Shown one piece after another: positions 1 through 9,089 of a stretch of 64,000 nt of DNA. Location: contig NZ_BMJA01000002.1 of NCBI RefSeq assembly GCF_014642835.1, positions 409,713 to 473,712 on the forward strand, written 5' to 3'. Within the stretch, counting starts at the first letter, position 1. Each line of letters starts with the position of its first letter. Below the pieces are notes generated by a model. The model searched no databases. It saw nothing but the letters and a program-made list of their open reading frames with translations, and was not told the DNA's origin. This DNA is from Dyella nitratireducens. Its GTDB lineage: Bacteria; Pseudomonadota; Gammaproteobacteria; Xanthomonadales; Rhodanobacteraceae. Both the position numbers and the translations under genes were made by a program.

Positions 1-42
1 GATCTCAAGTTCGAATTGATGGTGAAGGACCTGACGGCATGA
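1..42 (+). CDS. 3' end of an upstream gene (partial)
   Basis: The window opens inside a reading frame that gives 13 residues (DLKFELMVKDLTA) and stops at TGA 40-42. That TGA overlaps the next ATG (39-41) in an ATGA junction, so the two genes are very probably translationally coupled. Too little is left to identify the product. In Xanthomonadales a Rieske ferredoxin like the next gene often closes the suf Fe-S assembly operon, so a Suf component is a guess from context only. Confidence 0.5.
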   Translation, partial: DLKFELMVKDLTA

Positions 43-356
43 GCGAGGCATGGGTGGAAGTCGGTACGCGTTCCGAACTGCTGCCGGGTGAATTCAAAGT
101 CGTGTGGGACGGCGACACCGCCATCGCCGTCTTCAACATCGACGGCGATCTCTATGCGGTCGAGGATATCTGCACGCATGACGGCGGCGAACTTGCCGGC
201 GGCGACATTCATGGCCACGAAGTGGAATGCCCACGTCACGGTGCGCGTTTCGATCTGCGTACCGGCGCGCCTACGTGTCCGCCGGCGTATGAGCCCATTC
301 ACCGTTTTCCCGTCAAGGAAGAGAGCGGACTGATTTGGACGCGCGATGATCGTTGA
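39..356 (+). CDS. Rieske [2Fe-2S] ferredoxin (non-heme iron oxygenase ferredoxin subunit family)
   Basis: This 105-residue soluble protein is a stand-alone Rieske ferredoxin. The cluster motif is complete: C-T-H near residue 45 and C-P-R-H near residue 64, the CxH...CxxH ligand pattern, with the usual GGELAGG loop between. The length matches the family. Such proteins pass single electrons to oxygenases or serve in Fe-S assembly operons. It begins by ATGA overlap with the truncated upstream gene, so it belongs to an operon entering from the left. No oxygenase or reductase is adjacent. Physiological partner unknown; a role next to the SUF machinery is inferred from the usual gene order in relatives. 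Confidence 0.85.
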   Translation: MSEAWVEVGTRSELLPGEFKVVWDGDTAIAVFNIDGDLYAVEDICTHDGGELAGGDIHGHEVECPRHGARFDLRTGAPTCPPAYEPIHRFPVKEESGLIWTRDDR

Positions 357-859
357 GCGCCATGCTCAGTCATCTGTTTGCAACGAATGCACTTGCTTTG
401 TGCCTTGGTTCTCAAAACAAGCACGCGTGTGTGAGCTGTTGACAGATCTTTCATCCATGGATTGCTACACCGCAACATAAGTTTGTTGATGTTCGCAAGT
501 GGAGTGATGTTGCACACGTGGATACGCGCGTGTGTGGCGGAGTAGTCAAGACGCGAGTCGGTCCCCATCGCGTCTCACGTAAGCAGGTCAAGTGGATGAC
601 GTTTGCCGGCTGCGTGCCGGTGACCGTCCTTTTTGCAGCACCCATCGTGCAAGCGTTCCTTTCATGGCTGATATCAGCCGTGACGGCCTGCTTGCGCCAT
701 GAAAAGAGAGCGCAGTCCGATGCGCCGGGAAGCATGTGCTTAGGGGTAACAACGATGAATCACGAGTGCGAGTGCAACGCAGGCGGAGCAGGCACGTGCG
801 AGTGAGAGCGTAAGTCGCCAGCCGGACCTGAGTGTGCGCATTCGCAAGGAGATTGCGCC
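357..859. other. 503-bp non-coding region upstream of the NRPS gene
   Basis: No convincing gene is seen; the short frames here look like chance. A TTGACA hexamer at 439-444 is followed 17 bases later by a poor -10 (TTGCTA, 462-467). A perfect 14-bp palindrome, GGCTGATATCAGCC, sits at 666-679. The NRPS ribosome binding site AAGGAG is at 846-851, eight bases before the ATG at 860. The long leader suggests that the NRPS has its own promoter here, but none is firmly visible. Confidence 0.4.
666..679. promoter_or_regulatory. Perfect palindrome upstream of the NRPS (possible operator)
   Basis: GGCTGATATCAGCC is a perfect 14-bp inverted repeat about 180 bp before the NRPS start. It resembles the symmetric half-sites bound by dimeric repressors, but no regulator gene is adjacent and the palindrome could be chance. 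Confidence 0.2.
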
Positions 860-3800
860 ATGAGTCACGAGTCACCTGTGTCGCTGCCGTTGACGACTGC
901 CCAGCGTGGATTGTGGGTAGGCCAGAAGATCGGCGCGGCAGATGCCACCTTGAACATCGCCGAGATGCTGGAAATTTGTGGACCTGTGCAGCCAGATTTG
1001 TTCATCCGTGCGTTATGGCAGATCACTCGCGAAGCCGAAACGCTGCGCGTTAGCGTGGTCGAACATCAAGGCCGTCCACGGCAGATCGTGCGGCCGGTCT
1101 ATGCCGGTGAGTTTCCCTATCTGGATGTCAGCCAGGAAACCGATCCACGCGCAGCAGCCGAAGCGTGGATGATGGAAGAACTGTGCCGACCTGTGGATCT
1201 GGCCAACGATCCCCTGTGGGTGAGTGCGCTGTTCAAAGCGGCGGACGATCGCTACTACTGGTACCAGCGCGCGCATCATGTGATTTACGACGGTTACAGC
1301 GGCGGGGTGGTCGCGCGCAGACTGGCCGAGCTCTATAACGCCTATGTGGAAGGGCGCGAACCGGAAGCATGCGATTTCGGTTCCTTGCAGGAATTGATCG
1401 AGGCCGAAGCCGCCTATCGCGATTCGGATCGGCTGCGGCGCGATCGGGATTACTGGAAGGAAAAACTCAGCGACTTGCCTGAAGCCGGCTCGTTGTCGCG
1501 CCTTGGACCACACAGCAGCATGGGTGGCCTGCGGCGCAGTACCGGACATTTATCCATCGACACCGTGCAGCGGTTGCGCGAACTGGGCAAGCAGACCTCG
1601 ACCAGCTTGCCGCAAATCCTGATCGCTCTGGTGGCTGCGTACTATCACCGTGCCACCGGTGCACATGACCTGGTCATCGGCATGCCGGTCTCCGGGCGCA
1701 TCAATGCAACCTTGCGCAAGACGCCGGGCATGGTCGCCAATATCGTGGCCATTCGCTTGCGCTTTACACCCGAAACGACGGCGGTCGATTTGTTCACCCA
1801 AGTGGCGCAGGTGGTCAGGCAAACGTTGCGCCACCAGCAATATCGTTATGAGGATCTGCGCCGCGATCTCGGCATGATCGGGCAGGGCAAGCACATCGCC
1901 TGGCTGGGCGTGAATATCGAACCGTTCGACTATCAGCTGACGTTCGCCGGTGCCCGCGTGATTTCGCACAACGTGTCGAACGGTTCCGGCGAAGACCTTA
2001 CCGTGTTCGTCTACGACCGCGGCGACGGCAGCGAGTTACGCTTCGACTTCGATGCCAATCCAGTGCTGTACAGCATGGCCGATCTGGATGAGCATCGCCG
2101 CCGCCTGGGCACGCTGGTGGATGGCGTGCTGGCGGAACCGAACCGTCCCCTTGGTGAGATCGATATCCTCGGCATCGAGGAACGTCGGCGCTTGCTGTAC
2201 CAATGGAACGACACGGCTGCGCCTATCGCACTGGAAAGCTTGCCGGCACTCGTGGCACGGCATGCAACGTTAACGCCGGATGCGCCGGCCGTATTTTTTG
2301 AAGACCTTGTCGTGACCTATCGCGAACTGCACGAGCGCAGCGTGCGGCAGGCGCGGCAATGGATCGCCGATGGCGTGCTGCCCGGTGACATGGTGGCCGT
2401 GATGCTTCCGCGCAACGAGCAATGGCTGGTTGTGCTGCTGGCGATCATGCGCACGGGAGCCACCTTTCTGCCGCTCGATCCGGATGGGCCGCCGGAGCGC
2501 ATTGCGATGATGCTGGACGATGCCTCGCCCATCGCCCTGATCGCCACGCCCGCACTGTGCGAGCGCTTCGGTCTGGGCGGCATGCTGCTGCTGCACCCGG
2601 AGGATCTGGATATCGCGTTGGAGGGGAATACCGAAGAACCGGATTTGTCGCGGTCTGACGGTACGGCTTATGTGCTCTATACCTCCGGCTCGACCGGACG
2701 TCCCAAAGGTGTGGAGGTCACGCATCGCAATCTGTGCAATCTGCTGCAAGGCATGCGCACGCAGCTTGTGCTTGCCCCAGGCGATCGTTTTCTGGCCATC
2801 GCGACCATGGTGTTCGACATCGCCTTGCTGGAGCGCTTCCTGCCGTTGACGGCGGGTGCAAGCGTGGTGATCGCAGGTGGCGAAACGGTGCGTCATCCGC
2901 CCAGCTTGCTGCGTCTGCTGCAGCGTCAGCGTGCGACGCACATGTGGGCGACGCCTTCGCTCTGGCGTGTACTGCTGGCTGGTGCGGATGCCCATCTCGA
3001 CGATTTGCACGTGCTCATAGGCGGTGAAGCCTTGAGCGCGGAGCTGGCCAAGCAGCTGTTGCAGCGCGCTGGACGCGTGACGCAGCTTTATGGTCCGACG
3101 GAAACCACCGTTTTATCCACCGCCATTGAGTTGAAGGAGGTGAGTTCCAAAGCGCCGCCGATCGGCCGCCCCATTCTCAACACACGGTTGTATGTGCTGG
3201 ATCAGCATCAGCAGATCGTGCAGACGGGCGCTATCGGTGAGCTCTACATCGCCGGTGCGGGTGTTGCGAAAGGCTATCTCAACCATCATCAGCTGACGGA
3301 GGCGCGGTTCCTGGCAGATCCGTTCGCGGACGATGGCAGCCGCATGTATCGCACCGGCGATCTGGTGTACTGGGACAACCACGGTGTGCTGCATTTCGTT
3401 GGACGCGCCGATGGTCAAGTGAAGATCCGTGGCCATCGCGTCGAACTGGGGGAGATCGAATGCCAGTTGGTCCGGCACCCTGCGGTGGCCGAAGCGGCGG
3501 TTGCGGCGCATCGCGAGGAAGATGGCACCCTGGCGTTGGCGGGCTACGTGGTGATGCGCGAAGGCCAGTCAAGGATGGCCGATGAGCTGCGCAGCTACCT
3601 GGCCAAGTTTCTGCCCGACTACATGCTCCCCGCGCACTTCGTGGAACTGGATGGCTTGCCGCTGACACCCACCGGCAAGCTGGACCGCAAAGCGTTGCCG
3701 GCACCCGTGCGTACGCAGCGCGTCGCCTACGCCGAACCTGTCTCGGATGTGGAAAAGAAACTTGCCGCGCTATGGCAGCAGGTTTTGGGCGTGGAACGCG

Positions 3801-4864
3801 TCGGCCTGCACGACAATTTCTTCCAGTTGGGTGGTGATTCTTTGAGTGCTGCGGAAATGATTGCGCGCTTTCCGGAGTATTTCGGCATGGAGCTGCCGCT
3901 GGCCAGCCTGTTCGAAGCGTCGACCATCGCGGGCCTTGCTGCGTATTTGCAGCGTGCCGAAAGCAAGAGCGATCCATTGGGCATCGTGCTGCCATTGCGC
4001 ATATCGCATCGCGAACGCCCCTTGTTCTGCCTTCACCCGGCCGTGGGCCTCGGCTGGGGGTATACCGGTTTGTTGCGCTATCTCGATGACAAGGTGCCGG
4101 TGTACGGCCTGCAGTCGAGCGGATTGCGCGGCGGTGTGCCGCTACCCGGCAATATTGCGCACATGGCCGCCGACTATCTCGCGCAGATTCGGCGCATTCA
4201 ACCGGAAGGCCCTTACCGGTTGCTCGGCTGGTCACTGGGTGGACTGATCGCACACGAGATCACCGCGCAGCTGCAGGCAGATGAGCAGGCAGTGGAATTC
4301 CTTGCCTTGCTGGATGCCTATCCGTTCGTGGTGGATGGCACGCCATCACATGCCGATTCGAGGGAGGAAATCAGGGCAATCTTGCGATTCCTGGGCTTCC
4401 ATCGCCATGCAGAACATCCGCCTGCCGATCTGGCTGCATTGACCGATCTGCTGTGCAGGGAATACGGCGTATTCACGATGCCGCTGGTGCAGGAGATCTC
4501 TCGCCATAATCCGCAACTGGTCGAGCACGTTTCCGCCGTTACGCTCAATAACCTGCGTCTGGCACGCAAACACGTACCGCGGCAGATCGATGCCGATGTG
4601 ATGTTCTTCCGTGCCGCGCAGAAGGAGGCGGTCGACCTCAGTGCGCAGTTGTACGACCGGCCCGAAGCCTGGCGTCCCTATGTCGATGGTCGGCTGGAGA
4701 TACATGAGATTGCGTGCCACCACCAAAGCATGCTGGATGCGGCACCGGCTGCCGAGATCGGGCGTCTGGTTACGCAGCGGCTGCACGGGTTGCAGACGAT
4801 TCGTGGGCGATCCACTCAAGCCGTCCGGAATGCGCCTGCAGGGAGCATGGCCGCGTATGCCTGA
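860..4864 (+). CDS. Single-module nonribosomal peptide synthetase (C-A-T-TE)
   Basis: This 1334-residue protein is a complete one-module NRPS. Domains in order: condensation (1 to ~440, active HHVIYDG at ~138-144); adenylation (~450-950, A3 core YTSGSTGRPKG near 606, LYGPTETT, TGKLDRK); carrier protein with the phosphopantetheine serine in LGGDSLSA (Ser994); thioesterase with GWSLGG (Ser1125), an aspartate in LLDAYP and a histidine in CHHQSML. The layout matches EntF and the one-module serrawettin W1 synthetase SwrW. A hand alignment to GrsA gives the specificity code DILALGLVLK, closest to the glycine-type code but uncertain. A strong AAGGAG lies eight bases before the ATG. The gene overlaps the glycosyltransferase start by eight bases. 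No DHB genes, MbtH or second module are nearby, so an N-acyl amino acid or small cyclic (depsi)peptide is the likely product. Confidence 0.93.
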   Translation: MSHESPVSLPLTTAQRGLWVGQKIGAADATLNIAEMLEICGPVQPDLFIRALWQITREAETLRVSVVEHQGRPRQIVRPVYAGEFPYLDVSQETDPRAAAEAWMMEELCRPVDLANDPLWVSALFKAADDRYYWYQRAHHVIYDGYSGGVVARRLAELYNAYVEGREPEACDFGSLQELIEAEAAYRDSDRLRRDRDYWKEKLSDLPEAGSLSRLGPHSSMGGLRRSTGHLSIDTVQRLRELGKQTSTSLPQILIALVAAYYHRATGAHDLVIGMPVSGRINATLRKTPGMVANIVAIRLRFTPETTAVDLFTQVAQVVRQTLRHQQYRYEDLRRDLGMIGQGKHIAWLGVNIEPFDYQLTFAGARVISHNVSNGSGEDLTVFVYDRGDGSELRFDFDANPVLYSMADLDEHRRRLGTLVDGVLAEPNRPLGEIDILGIEERRRLLYQWNDTAAPIALESLPALVARHATLTPDAPAVFFEDLVVTYRELHERSVRQARQWIADGVLPGDMVAVMLPRNEQWLVVLLAIMRTGATFLPLDPDGPPERIAMMLDDASPIALIATPALCERFGLGGMLLLHPEDLDIALEGNTEEPDLSRSDGTAYVLYTSGSTGRPKGVEVTHRNLCNLLQGMRTQLVLAPGDRFLAIATMVFDIALLERFLPLTAGASVVIAGGETVRHPPSLLRLLQRQRATHMWATPSLWRVLLAGADAHLDDLHVLIGGEALSAELAKQLLQRAGRVTQLYGPTETTVLSTAIELKEVSSKAPPIGRPILNTRLYVLDQHQQIVQTGAIGELYIAGAGVAKGYLNHHQLTEARFLADPFADDGSRMYRTGDLVYWDNHGVLHFVGRADGQVKIRGHRVELGEIECQLVRHPAVAEAAVAAHREEDGTLALAGYVVMREGQSRMADELRSYLAKFLPDYMLPAHFVELDGLPLTPTGKLDRKALPAPVRTQRVAYAEPVSDVEKKLAALWQQVLGVERVGLHDNFFQLGGDSLSAAEMIARFPEYFGMELPLASLFEASTIAGLAAYLQRAESKSDPLGIVLPLRISHRERPLFCLHPAVGLGWGYTGLLRYLDDKVPVYGLQSSGLRGGVPLPGNIAHMAADYLAQIRRIQPEGPYRLLGWSLGGLIAHEITAQLQADEQAVEFLALLDAYPFVVDGTPSHADSREEIRAILRFLGFHRHAEHPPADLAALTDLLCREYGVFTMPLVQEISRHNPQLVEHVSAVTLNNLRLARKHVPRQIDADVMFFRAAQKEAVDLSAQLYDRPEAWRPYVDGRLEIHEIACHHQSMLDAAPAAEIGRLVTQRLHGLQTIRGRSTQAVRNAPAGSMAAYA

Positions 4865-6167
4865 GTCCAACGCACCGATTGCGATCTTCACCATCGGCAC
4901 GCAAGGCGATATTCGCCCTTGCGTCGCCCTGGGTGTTGGCCTGCAGCGTGCGGGTTACCCGGTGCGGATCGTCACCAGCGACAACTTCGAAGGCATGGTG
5001 CGTGCGGCGGGGTTGGCCTTTTTTCCGCTGACGGCGAATTTCCAGACGCTACTCGATTCCAATCGCGAGATCGCCGACAAGGGATTGGACATGTCGGCGA
5101 TGGCGCGCATCTCCCGCCACTTTTACAGCGAGTGGGCCACGCATTGGGCACGCGAAGGCATGGCGGCAGCGCAAGGCGCAGGCTTGCTGATAGGCGTCGC
5201 CAACAGCACCTTGCTGGCCAAGGCCGTTGCCGAGGCACAGGGCATTCCCTTCGTGGGCGCGCAGTTGCAACCGCTGACGCCGTCACGCTACATGTCGCCG
5301 CTGGTGCTGGTCGGCGGACGCAAGCTGCCGCCTGCCTTGAACATGGCGGCGTACAACGTATTGCGGCTGCTGGTGTGGCACGTGATGAAACCGGCCATCA
5401 ACGACATCGTGCGTCCGCAACTCGGTTTGCCGAAATATCCGTGGTACGGGCCGTATTTCAAGAATCGGCATCATCGGGTGCTTTACGGCTTCAGCCATCA
5501 CGTCGTGCCAAGACCGGTCGACTGGCCGGATACCGCGCAGATCACCGGTTACTGGTTTCTCCGCCAGCCGGATTGGCAGCCGCCGGATGCGCTGCGTGCC
5601 TTTCTTGATGCAGGACCCAAGCCGATCTACGTGGGTTTTGGCAGCATGGTGAGTACGCGTGCCGAGTCGTTCACCGCGATCGTGCTGGATGCCGTCCGGC
5701 GCAGTGGGCAGCGCGCCGTGCTTGCGACGGGCTGGGGTGGTTTGGCCGGTGAAGATGGTACGCAGGATGGACAGATTTTCTTTACGCGCGGCGCGCCGCA
5801 CGACTGGCTGTTTCCGCGCATGGCAGCTGCCGTTCACCACGGTGGCGCCGGCACCACGGCGGCGGCGGTTCGCGCAGGGATTCCTTCGGTGATCGTGCCG
5901 TTCTTTGGCGATCAGCCGTTCTGGGCGCGTTGTTTGCAGCGGGAAGGCGCGGCACCGCCGATCGTGGAGCGGCGTTCCATGCGTGCGGATACCTTGCTTG
6001 CAGCGATCGATGCGGCGCTGAAGCCATCCATGCGCAAGGCAGCTGCGTCGCTAGGGACGAAAGTGCGTGCGGAGGATGGGGTCACGGAAGCAATAGTGTG
6101 TCTGCGCAACTGGGGCGTATTGAAGCCAGTGCACGATGAGGAACTGGTGTTTGCGTTGGCAAGGTGA
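4857..6167 (+). CDS. GT1-family (GT-B fold) glycosyltransferase
   Basis: The product has 436 residues. The true start is the ATG at 4857, inside the last codons of the NRPS; the frame stays open further upstream only because it shadows the NRPS. The N-terminal FTIGTQGDIRPCVALG motif and the C-terminal donor-binding VHHGGAGTTAAAVRAG and PFFGDQPFWA motifs mark the UGT/sterol glucosyltransferase/vancomycin Gtf/RhlB superfamily, which moves a sugar from a nucleotide donor to a small lipophilic acceptor. Length fits (400-450). No signal peptide, so it is cytoplasmic. The overlap with the NRPS implies coupled translation and suggests that it glycosylates the NRPS product. Sugar donor and acceptor cannot be read from sequence. 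Confidence 0.88.
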   Translation: MPESNAPIAIFTIGTQGDIRPCVALGVGLQRAGYPVRIVTSDNFEGMVRAAGLAFFPLTANFQTLLDSNREIADKGLDMSAMARISRHFYSEWATHWAREGMAAAQGAGLLIGVANSTLLAKAVAEAQGIPFVGAQLQPLTPSRYMSPLVLVGGRKLPPALNMAAYNVLRLLVWHVMKPAINDIVRPQLGLPKYPWYGPYFKNRHHRVLYGFSHHVVPRPVDWPDTAQITGYWFLRQPDWQPPDALRAFLDAGPKPIYVGFGSMVSTRAESFTAIVLDAVRRSGQRAVLATGWGGLAGEDGTQDGQIFFTRGAPHDWLFPRMAAAVHHGGAGTTAAAVRAGIPSVIVPFFGDQPFWARCLQREGAAPPIVERRSMRADTLLAAIDAALKPSMRKAAASLGTKVRAEDGVTEAIVCLRNWGVLKPVHDEELVFALAR

Positions 6168-6287
6168 TGTGCAGGCTGTCGAATCCGCATAGCGATCATG
6201 CATCACTTTATCCATGATGTCTCCGGCCCACACCGGAATCACGACGAGACAAGATGGACGCTTATGGCAAGTGTTGCGACAAGCGCA

Positions 6288-7193
6288 TCACTTCGGCGCA
6301 AACCTCACCAGTACGCGCTGGCCGATGCGCAGCGGCATCGACGGCGCCTGATCGAACGTCAGCACGCATTCCACCGAGCGCGTATTGGCACGCACCTGCG
6401 GATCGTCTTCCAGCGTGCTGGCGCCGAACACCTTGCCGATGCGCAGCACGTGCGCCTTCAACGGCGCCATGCCGCTGCCGCTGTCGTCATCCACTTCCGC
6501 GGCCATGCCGTCGTGCACGACGCCGACAAACGACTCGTTGAGCTCGGCGCGCACGATGCGCGGTGAATCGGGCAGCATCACGAAGATGGGACCGCCCGCC
6601 GGCGATACCGTGCTACCGGGCTGCACCATGCGTTGCACGATCTCGCCGTCGGCCGGTGCATGCAGGCTGCGCAGTTCCAACTGGTAATGGGCACCGGCCA
6701 CTTTCTGTGCGGCGAGCGCTGCGTTGGCGCGCGCGTTGGTCAATTCGGTCTGGGCTTGCTGCGCGGCTTCACGAGCATCGTCTGCACTCTGCACGTCGCC
6801 CGCGCCTGCCCTGGCAGCTTGCTGCAGTCGCGAGGCCCGCTGTTCGGCCGACTTGGCGCGCTCCTCCAATGCACCGATCTGCGCAGTGGCTTGCTGCTGT
6901 TCGGCGAGTGCCGTATCCAGGGCGAGCTTGGCAGGTTCCAGGTCGAGCTGCGCCAGCAGCTGTCCTTTGTGCACGTGATCGCCTTCGTGCACGTCGACCA
7001 GCGCGATGACGCCTTCGCTGGGCATGGTGAGCTTGAGCAGACCGCCTTCGATGTCGATACGTCCACGCGCTACCGCTGCATAAGTCTGTGTGGCAGCAGC
7101 GCTGGGTGTCGCCGGAGCATCGTCCTGCGAGCAGCCGGCGAGCAGCGCCGCGGCAAGCAGGGTGAGCGGAAGACGGAGCGGGCGCAGGGTCAT
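6288..7193 (-). CDS. HlyD/MacA-like periplasmic adaptor lipoprotein of an ABC exporter
   Basis: This is a 301-residue membrane-fusion protein. The start is set at the ATG at 7193, which leads directly into a lipoprotein signal peptide ending LLAGC; the longer frame adds residues that would bury that signal. A biotinyl-lipoyl-like region (GVIALVDVHEGDHVHKGQLLAQ) is followed by an alanine/glutamine-rich coiled-coil hairpin (~80-170), then the second lipoyl half (LHAPADGEIVQRMVQPG) and a beta-barrel. It would link the inner-membrane ABC transporter to the outer-membrane factor. It is the last gene of a four-gene minus-strand operon, ten bases after the ATPase. The operon converges on the NRPS/glycosyltransferase pair. 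Confidence 0.87.
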   Translation of the reverse strand: MTLRPLRLPLTLLAAALLAGCSQDDAPATPSAAATQTYAAVARGRIDIEGGLLKLTMPSEGVIALVDVHEGDHVHKGQLLAQLDLEPAKLALDTALAEQQQATAQIGALEERAKSAEQRASRLQQAARAGAGDVQSADDAREAAQQAQTELTNARANAALAAQKVAGAHYQLELRSLHAPADGEIVQRMVQPGSTVSPAGGPIFVMLPDSPRIVRAELNESFVGVVHDGMAAEVDDDSGSGMAPLKAHVLRIGKVFGASTLEDDPQVRANTRSVECVLTFDQAPSMPLRIGQRVLVRFAPK

Positions 7194-7203
7194 GCTTGGG
7201 TTC

Positions 7204-7959
7204 TCAGCGGGGCTCAGTGGCGGTGGCAAGTGGCGAGGGTGGAACATGGTCGCTCAGAATGCGGCCGTCTTCCATCGCCAGTACTCGGTCGGCGTGGTGG
7301 ACCAGGCGCGGGTCGTGGCTGACGCATAGCACCGTGGTGCCGTGCGTGCGGGCAATGCGGTGCAGGATATCGATCACGATCTGCCCGTTGGCGGCGTCCA
7401 GTGCGCTGGTGGGTTCGTCGGCGAAGAGCAGTTCCGGCTCTTTGGCGAGTGCGCGGGCGATAGCGACACGCTGCTTTTCACCGCCGGACAATTCGGATGG
7501 CAATAACCGCATGCGCGGACCGAGGCCGACTTCCTCCAGCGAATCCACCGCACGCTTGCGTACCACGTCCTTGGCCAGCCCCATGTAGCTCAGCGGCAGT
7601 TCTACTTGCTCCAGCGCGGTCAGTGCCGGAAACAGATTGAAACCCTGGAACACGAAACCGGTGTGCTGCAGGCGGAAGCTTTCCAGTGCGCGCGCGCTCA
7701 GGCCGCTCAGATCATGGCCGAGTGCGTGCACCTGGCCCGAGTCGGCGCTTTGAAGGCCACTCAAGATAGCCAGCAGCGTGCTCTTGCCGCAGCCGGAAGG
7801 ACCGGAAATCAGGGTGAGTGCACCGGCTTGCACATCCAGCGTGAGATCGTGCAGCACGGTGCTTTCGATGCGGCCGGAAACGAACGTCTTGCGCACGCTG
7901 CGGGCGTGCAGCGTGACCGTGTTGGTGGCAGTGGTTGGAGCCGATAGGGACATGCTCAT
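7204..7959 (-). CDS. ABC transporter ATP-binding protein (MacB/LolD-type)
   Basis: This 251-residue ATPase has Walker A GPSGCGKST, signature LSGGEKQRVAIARAL, Walker B LLFADEPTSALD and a switch histidine in CVSHD. It resembles the stand-alone ATPases of the MacB/LolD/DevA group that serve FtsX-like permeases. The start at 7959 makes an ATGA overlap with the permease stop; the frame is open upstream but runs through the permease gene. A second in-frame ATG lies two codons later (7953). The neighbours (permease before, adaptor after, outer-membrane factor first) define a tripartite exporter. Confidence 0.92.
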   Translation of the reverse strand: MSMSLSAPTTATNTVTLHARSVRKTFVSGRIESTVLHDLTLDVQAGALTLISGPSGCGKSTLLAILSGLQSADSGQVHALGHDLSGLSARALESFRLQHTGFVFQGFNLFPALTALEQVELPLSYMGLAKDVVRKRAVDSLEEVGLGPRMRLLPSELSGGEKQRVAIARALAKEPELLFADEPTSALDAANGQIVIDILHRIARTHGTTVLCVSHDPRLVHHADRVLAMEDGRILSDHVPPSPLATATEPR

Positions 7960-9089
7960 CTCAGCAGGCTCGCCGGATCGGCACGGCGCAAGGTGCGCAC
8001 TGCGGCCAGGCCGGAAACGATGGCGAGCGCCATGCTCAACGCCAGGCAGGTGATGGCCGTGATCGGATGCAATTCCATCGGCACACTGCGGTTTTTCGCG
8101 ATGACCAGCAAAATCAATCCGATCACGATGCTGCACACCAATCCCAGTGCTCCCACCCAGAAGGCTTGCTCCATCACCACCTTGCGCAGCGAGCCACGGC
8201 CGACGCCCAGTGCATTCAAGGTGGCGTATTCGCGGATCGAGCCGATGACCGCGGCGATCAGCGTCTGGCTGGTGATCACCGAGCCGACCAGGAACACGAT
8301 GCCGGCGAGGAATAGCACACCCGCGCCCGCGCCCGTGTCGAACATCCAATACAGGCTCGATTCGCGCGCGAACGCATTGGCCGTCCAAACGGTATAAGGC
8401 CCGAACGCATTGGAGCCGTTCAAGCGTTTCGCCACGATCCGTGGTTTCACGCCGGGGCGCACCTTGGCGATGAAGTAGGTCATCATGCCGGCATCGTCGG
8501 GCGAGACGTCCAGTACGCGAGCCGTTTCCAGCGATGCGACGATGTTGACGCCACCCAGTGCGCGCAGCCCCTTGCTTACGCCGACTACTTTTACGCGCTG
8601 ACCATTGATGGCGGCAGTGCCGCCGATGCTTACACCTAGGCTGTCCAAATCCGCTTCATCCACGATCACCGCGCCGGGCTCGCTCAGGCGTGCGCGTAGC
8701 GCGGGAGGAAGCACGCGCGAGAACATCATGCCGTCGGGGCGCGCGTCGATGCCGGATACGAACACCGACACGCCGCCGGTATCGCTGGGGCCGCGCCAGT
8801 CGGCATCCACCCAGCGAAACGGTTCCACTTTCACCACATCCGGGTCCATGCGCAGGCGCATCGCCACGTCTTCGCTGATCGGCCGGCCGAGATTGACGCT
8901 CTGCGTGCCCGGATAACCGGCCCACAGGTCAGCGGAGGAACGGGTGATGTACACGCTCGCGCTGCCGAAGATGCCCATCACCAGCGCGGCCTGCAGCAAC
9001 TGCAGCAAGCTGGCGAAACCCACGGCAAGAATCGCCGGCAGAAAACGGCGCCATTCATAGATCAGGGTTTTGCGTGCCAGCGCCACCAT
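7956..9089 (-). CDS. FtsX/MacB-like ABC transporter permease
   Basis: The 377-residue protein has one N-terminal membrane segment (~15-45), a large periplasmic region (~45-250) and three C-terminal segments (~255-285, 305-335, 345-370). This is the four-helix FtsX/MacB/DevC architecture, in which the permease drives export by mechanotransmission through a periplasmic adaptor rather than by a classical channel. The start overlaps the outer-membrane-factor stop by one base (TAATG) and the stop overlaps the ATPase start (ATGA), so all four genes are tightly coupled. Substrate unknown; the glycosylated NRPS product next door is the obvious candidate. Confidence 0.87.
   Translation of the reverse strand: MVALARKTLIYEWRRFLPAILAVGFASLLQLLQAALVMGIFGSASVYITRSSADLWAGYPGTQSVNLGRPISEDVAMRLRMDPDVVKVEPFRWVDADWRGPSDTGGVSVFVSGIDARPDGMMFSRVLPPALRARLSEPGAVIVDEADLDSLGVSIGGTAAINGQRVKVVGVSKGLRALGGVNIVASLETARVLDVSPDDAGMMTYFIAKVRPGVKPRIVAKRLNGSNAFGPYTVWTANAFARESSLYWMFDTGAGAGVLFLAGIVFLVGSVITSQTLIAAVIGSIREYATLNALGVGRGSLRKVVMEQAFWVGALGLVCSIVIGLILLVIAKNRSVPMELHPITAITCLALSMALAIVSGLAAVRTLRRADPASLLR

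Noticed and set aside
2270-3010. Antisense ORFs across the NRPS gene
   Set aside because: Composition follows the reverse of the A-domain codons and no start site or motif was found.
860-4864. NRPS as an EntF enterobactin-type synthetase, since a catecholate receptor also lies in the window
   Set aside because: No entABCDE-like or other dihydroxybenzoate genes are present, the receptor is more than 30 kb away, and the hand-read A-domain code is not serine-like.
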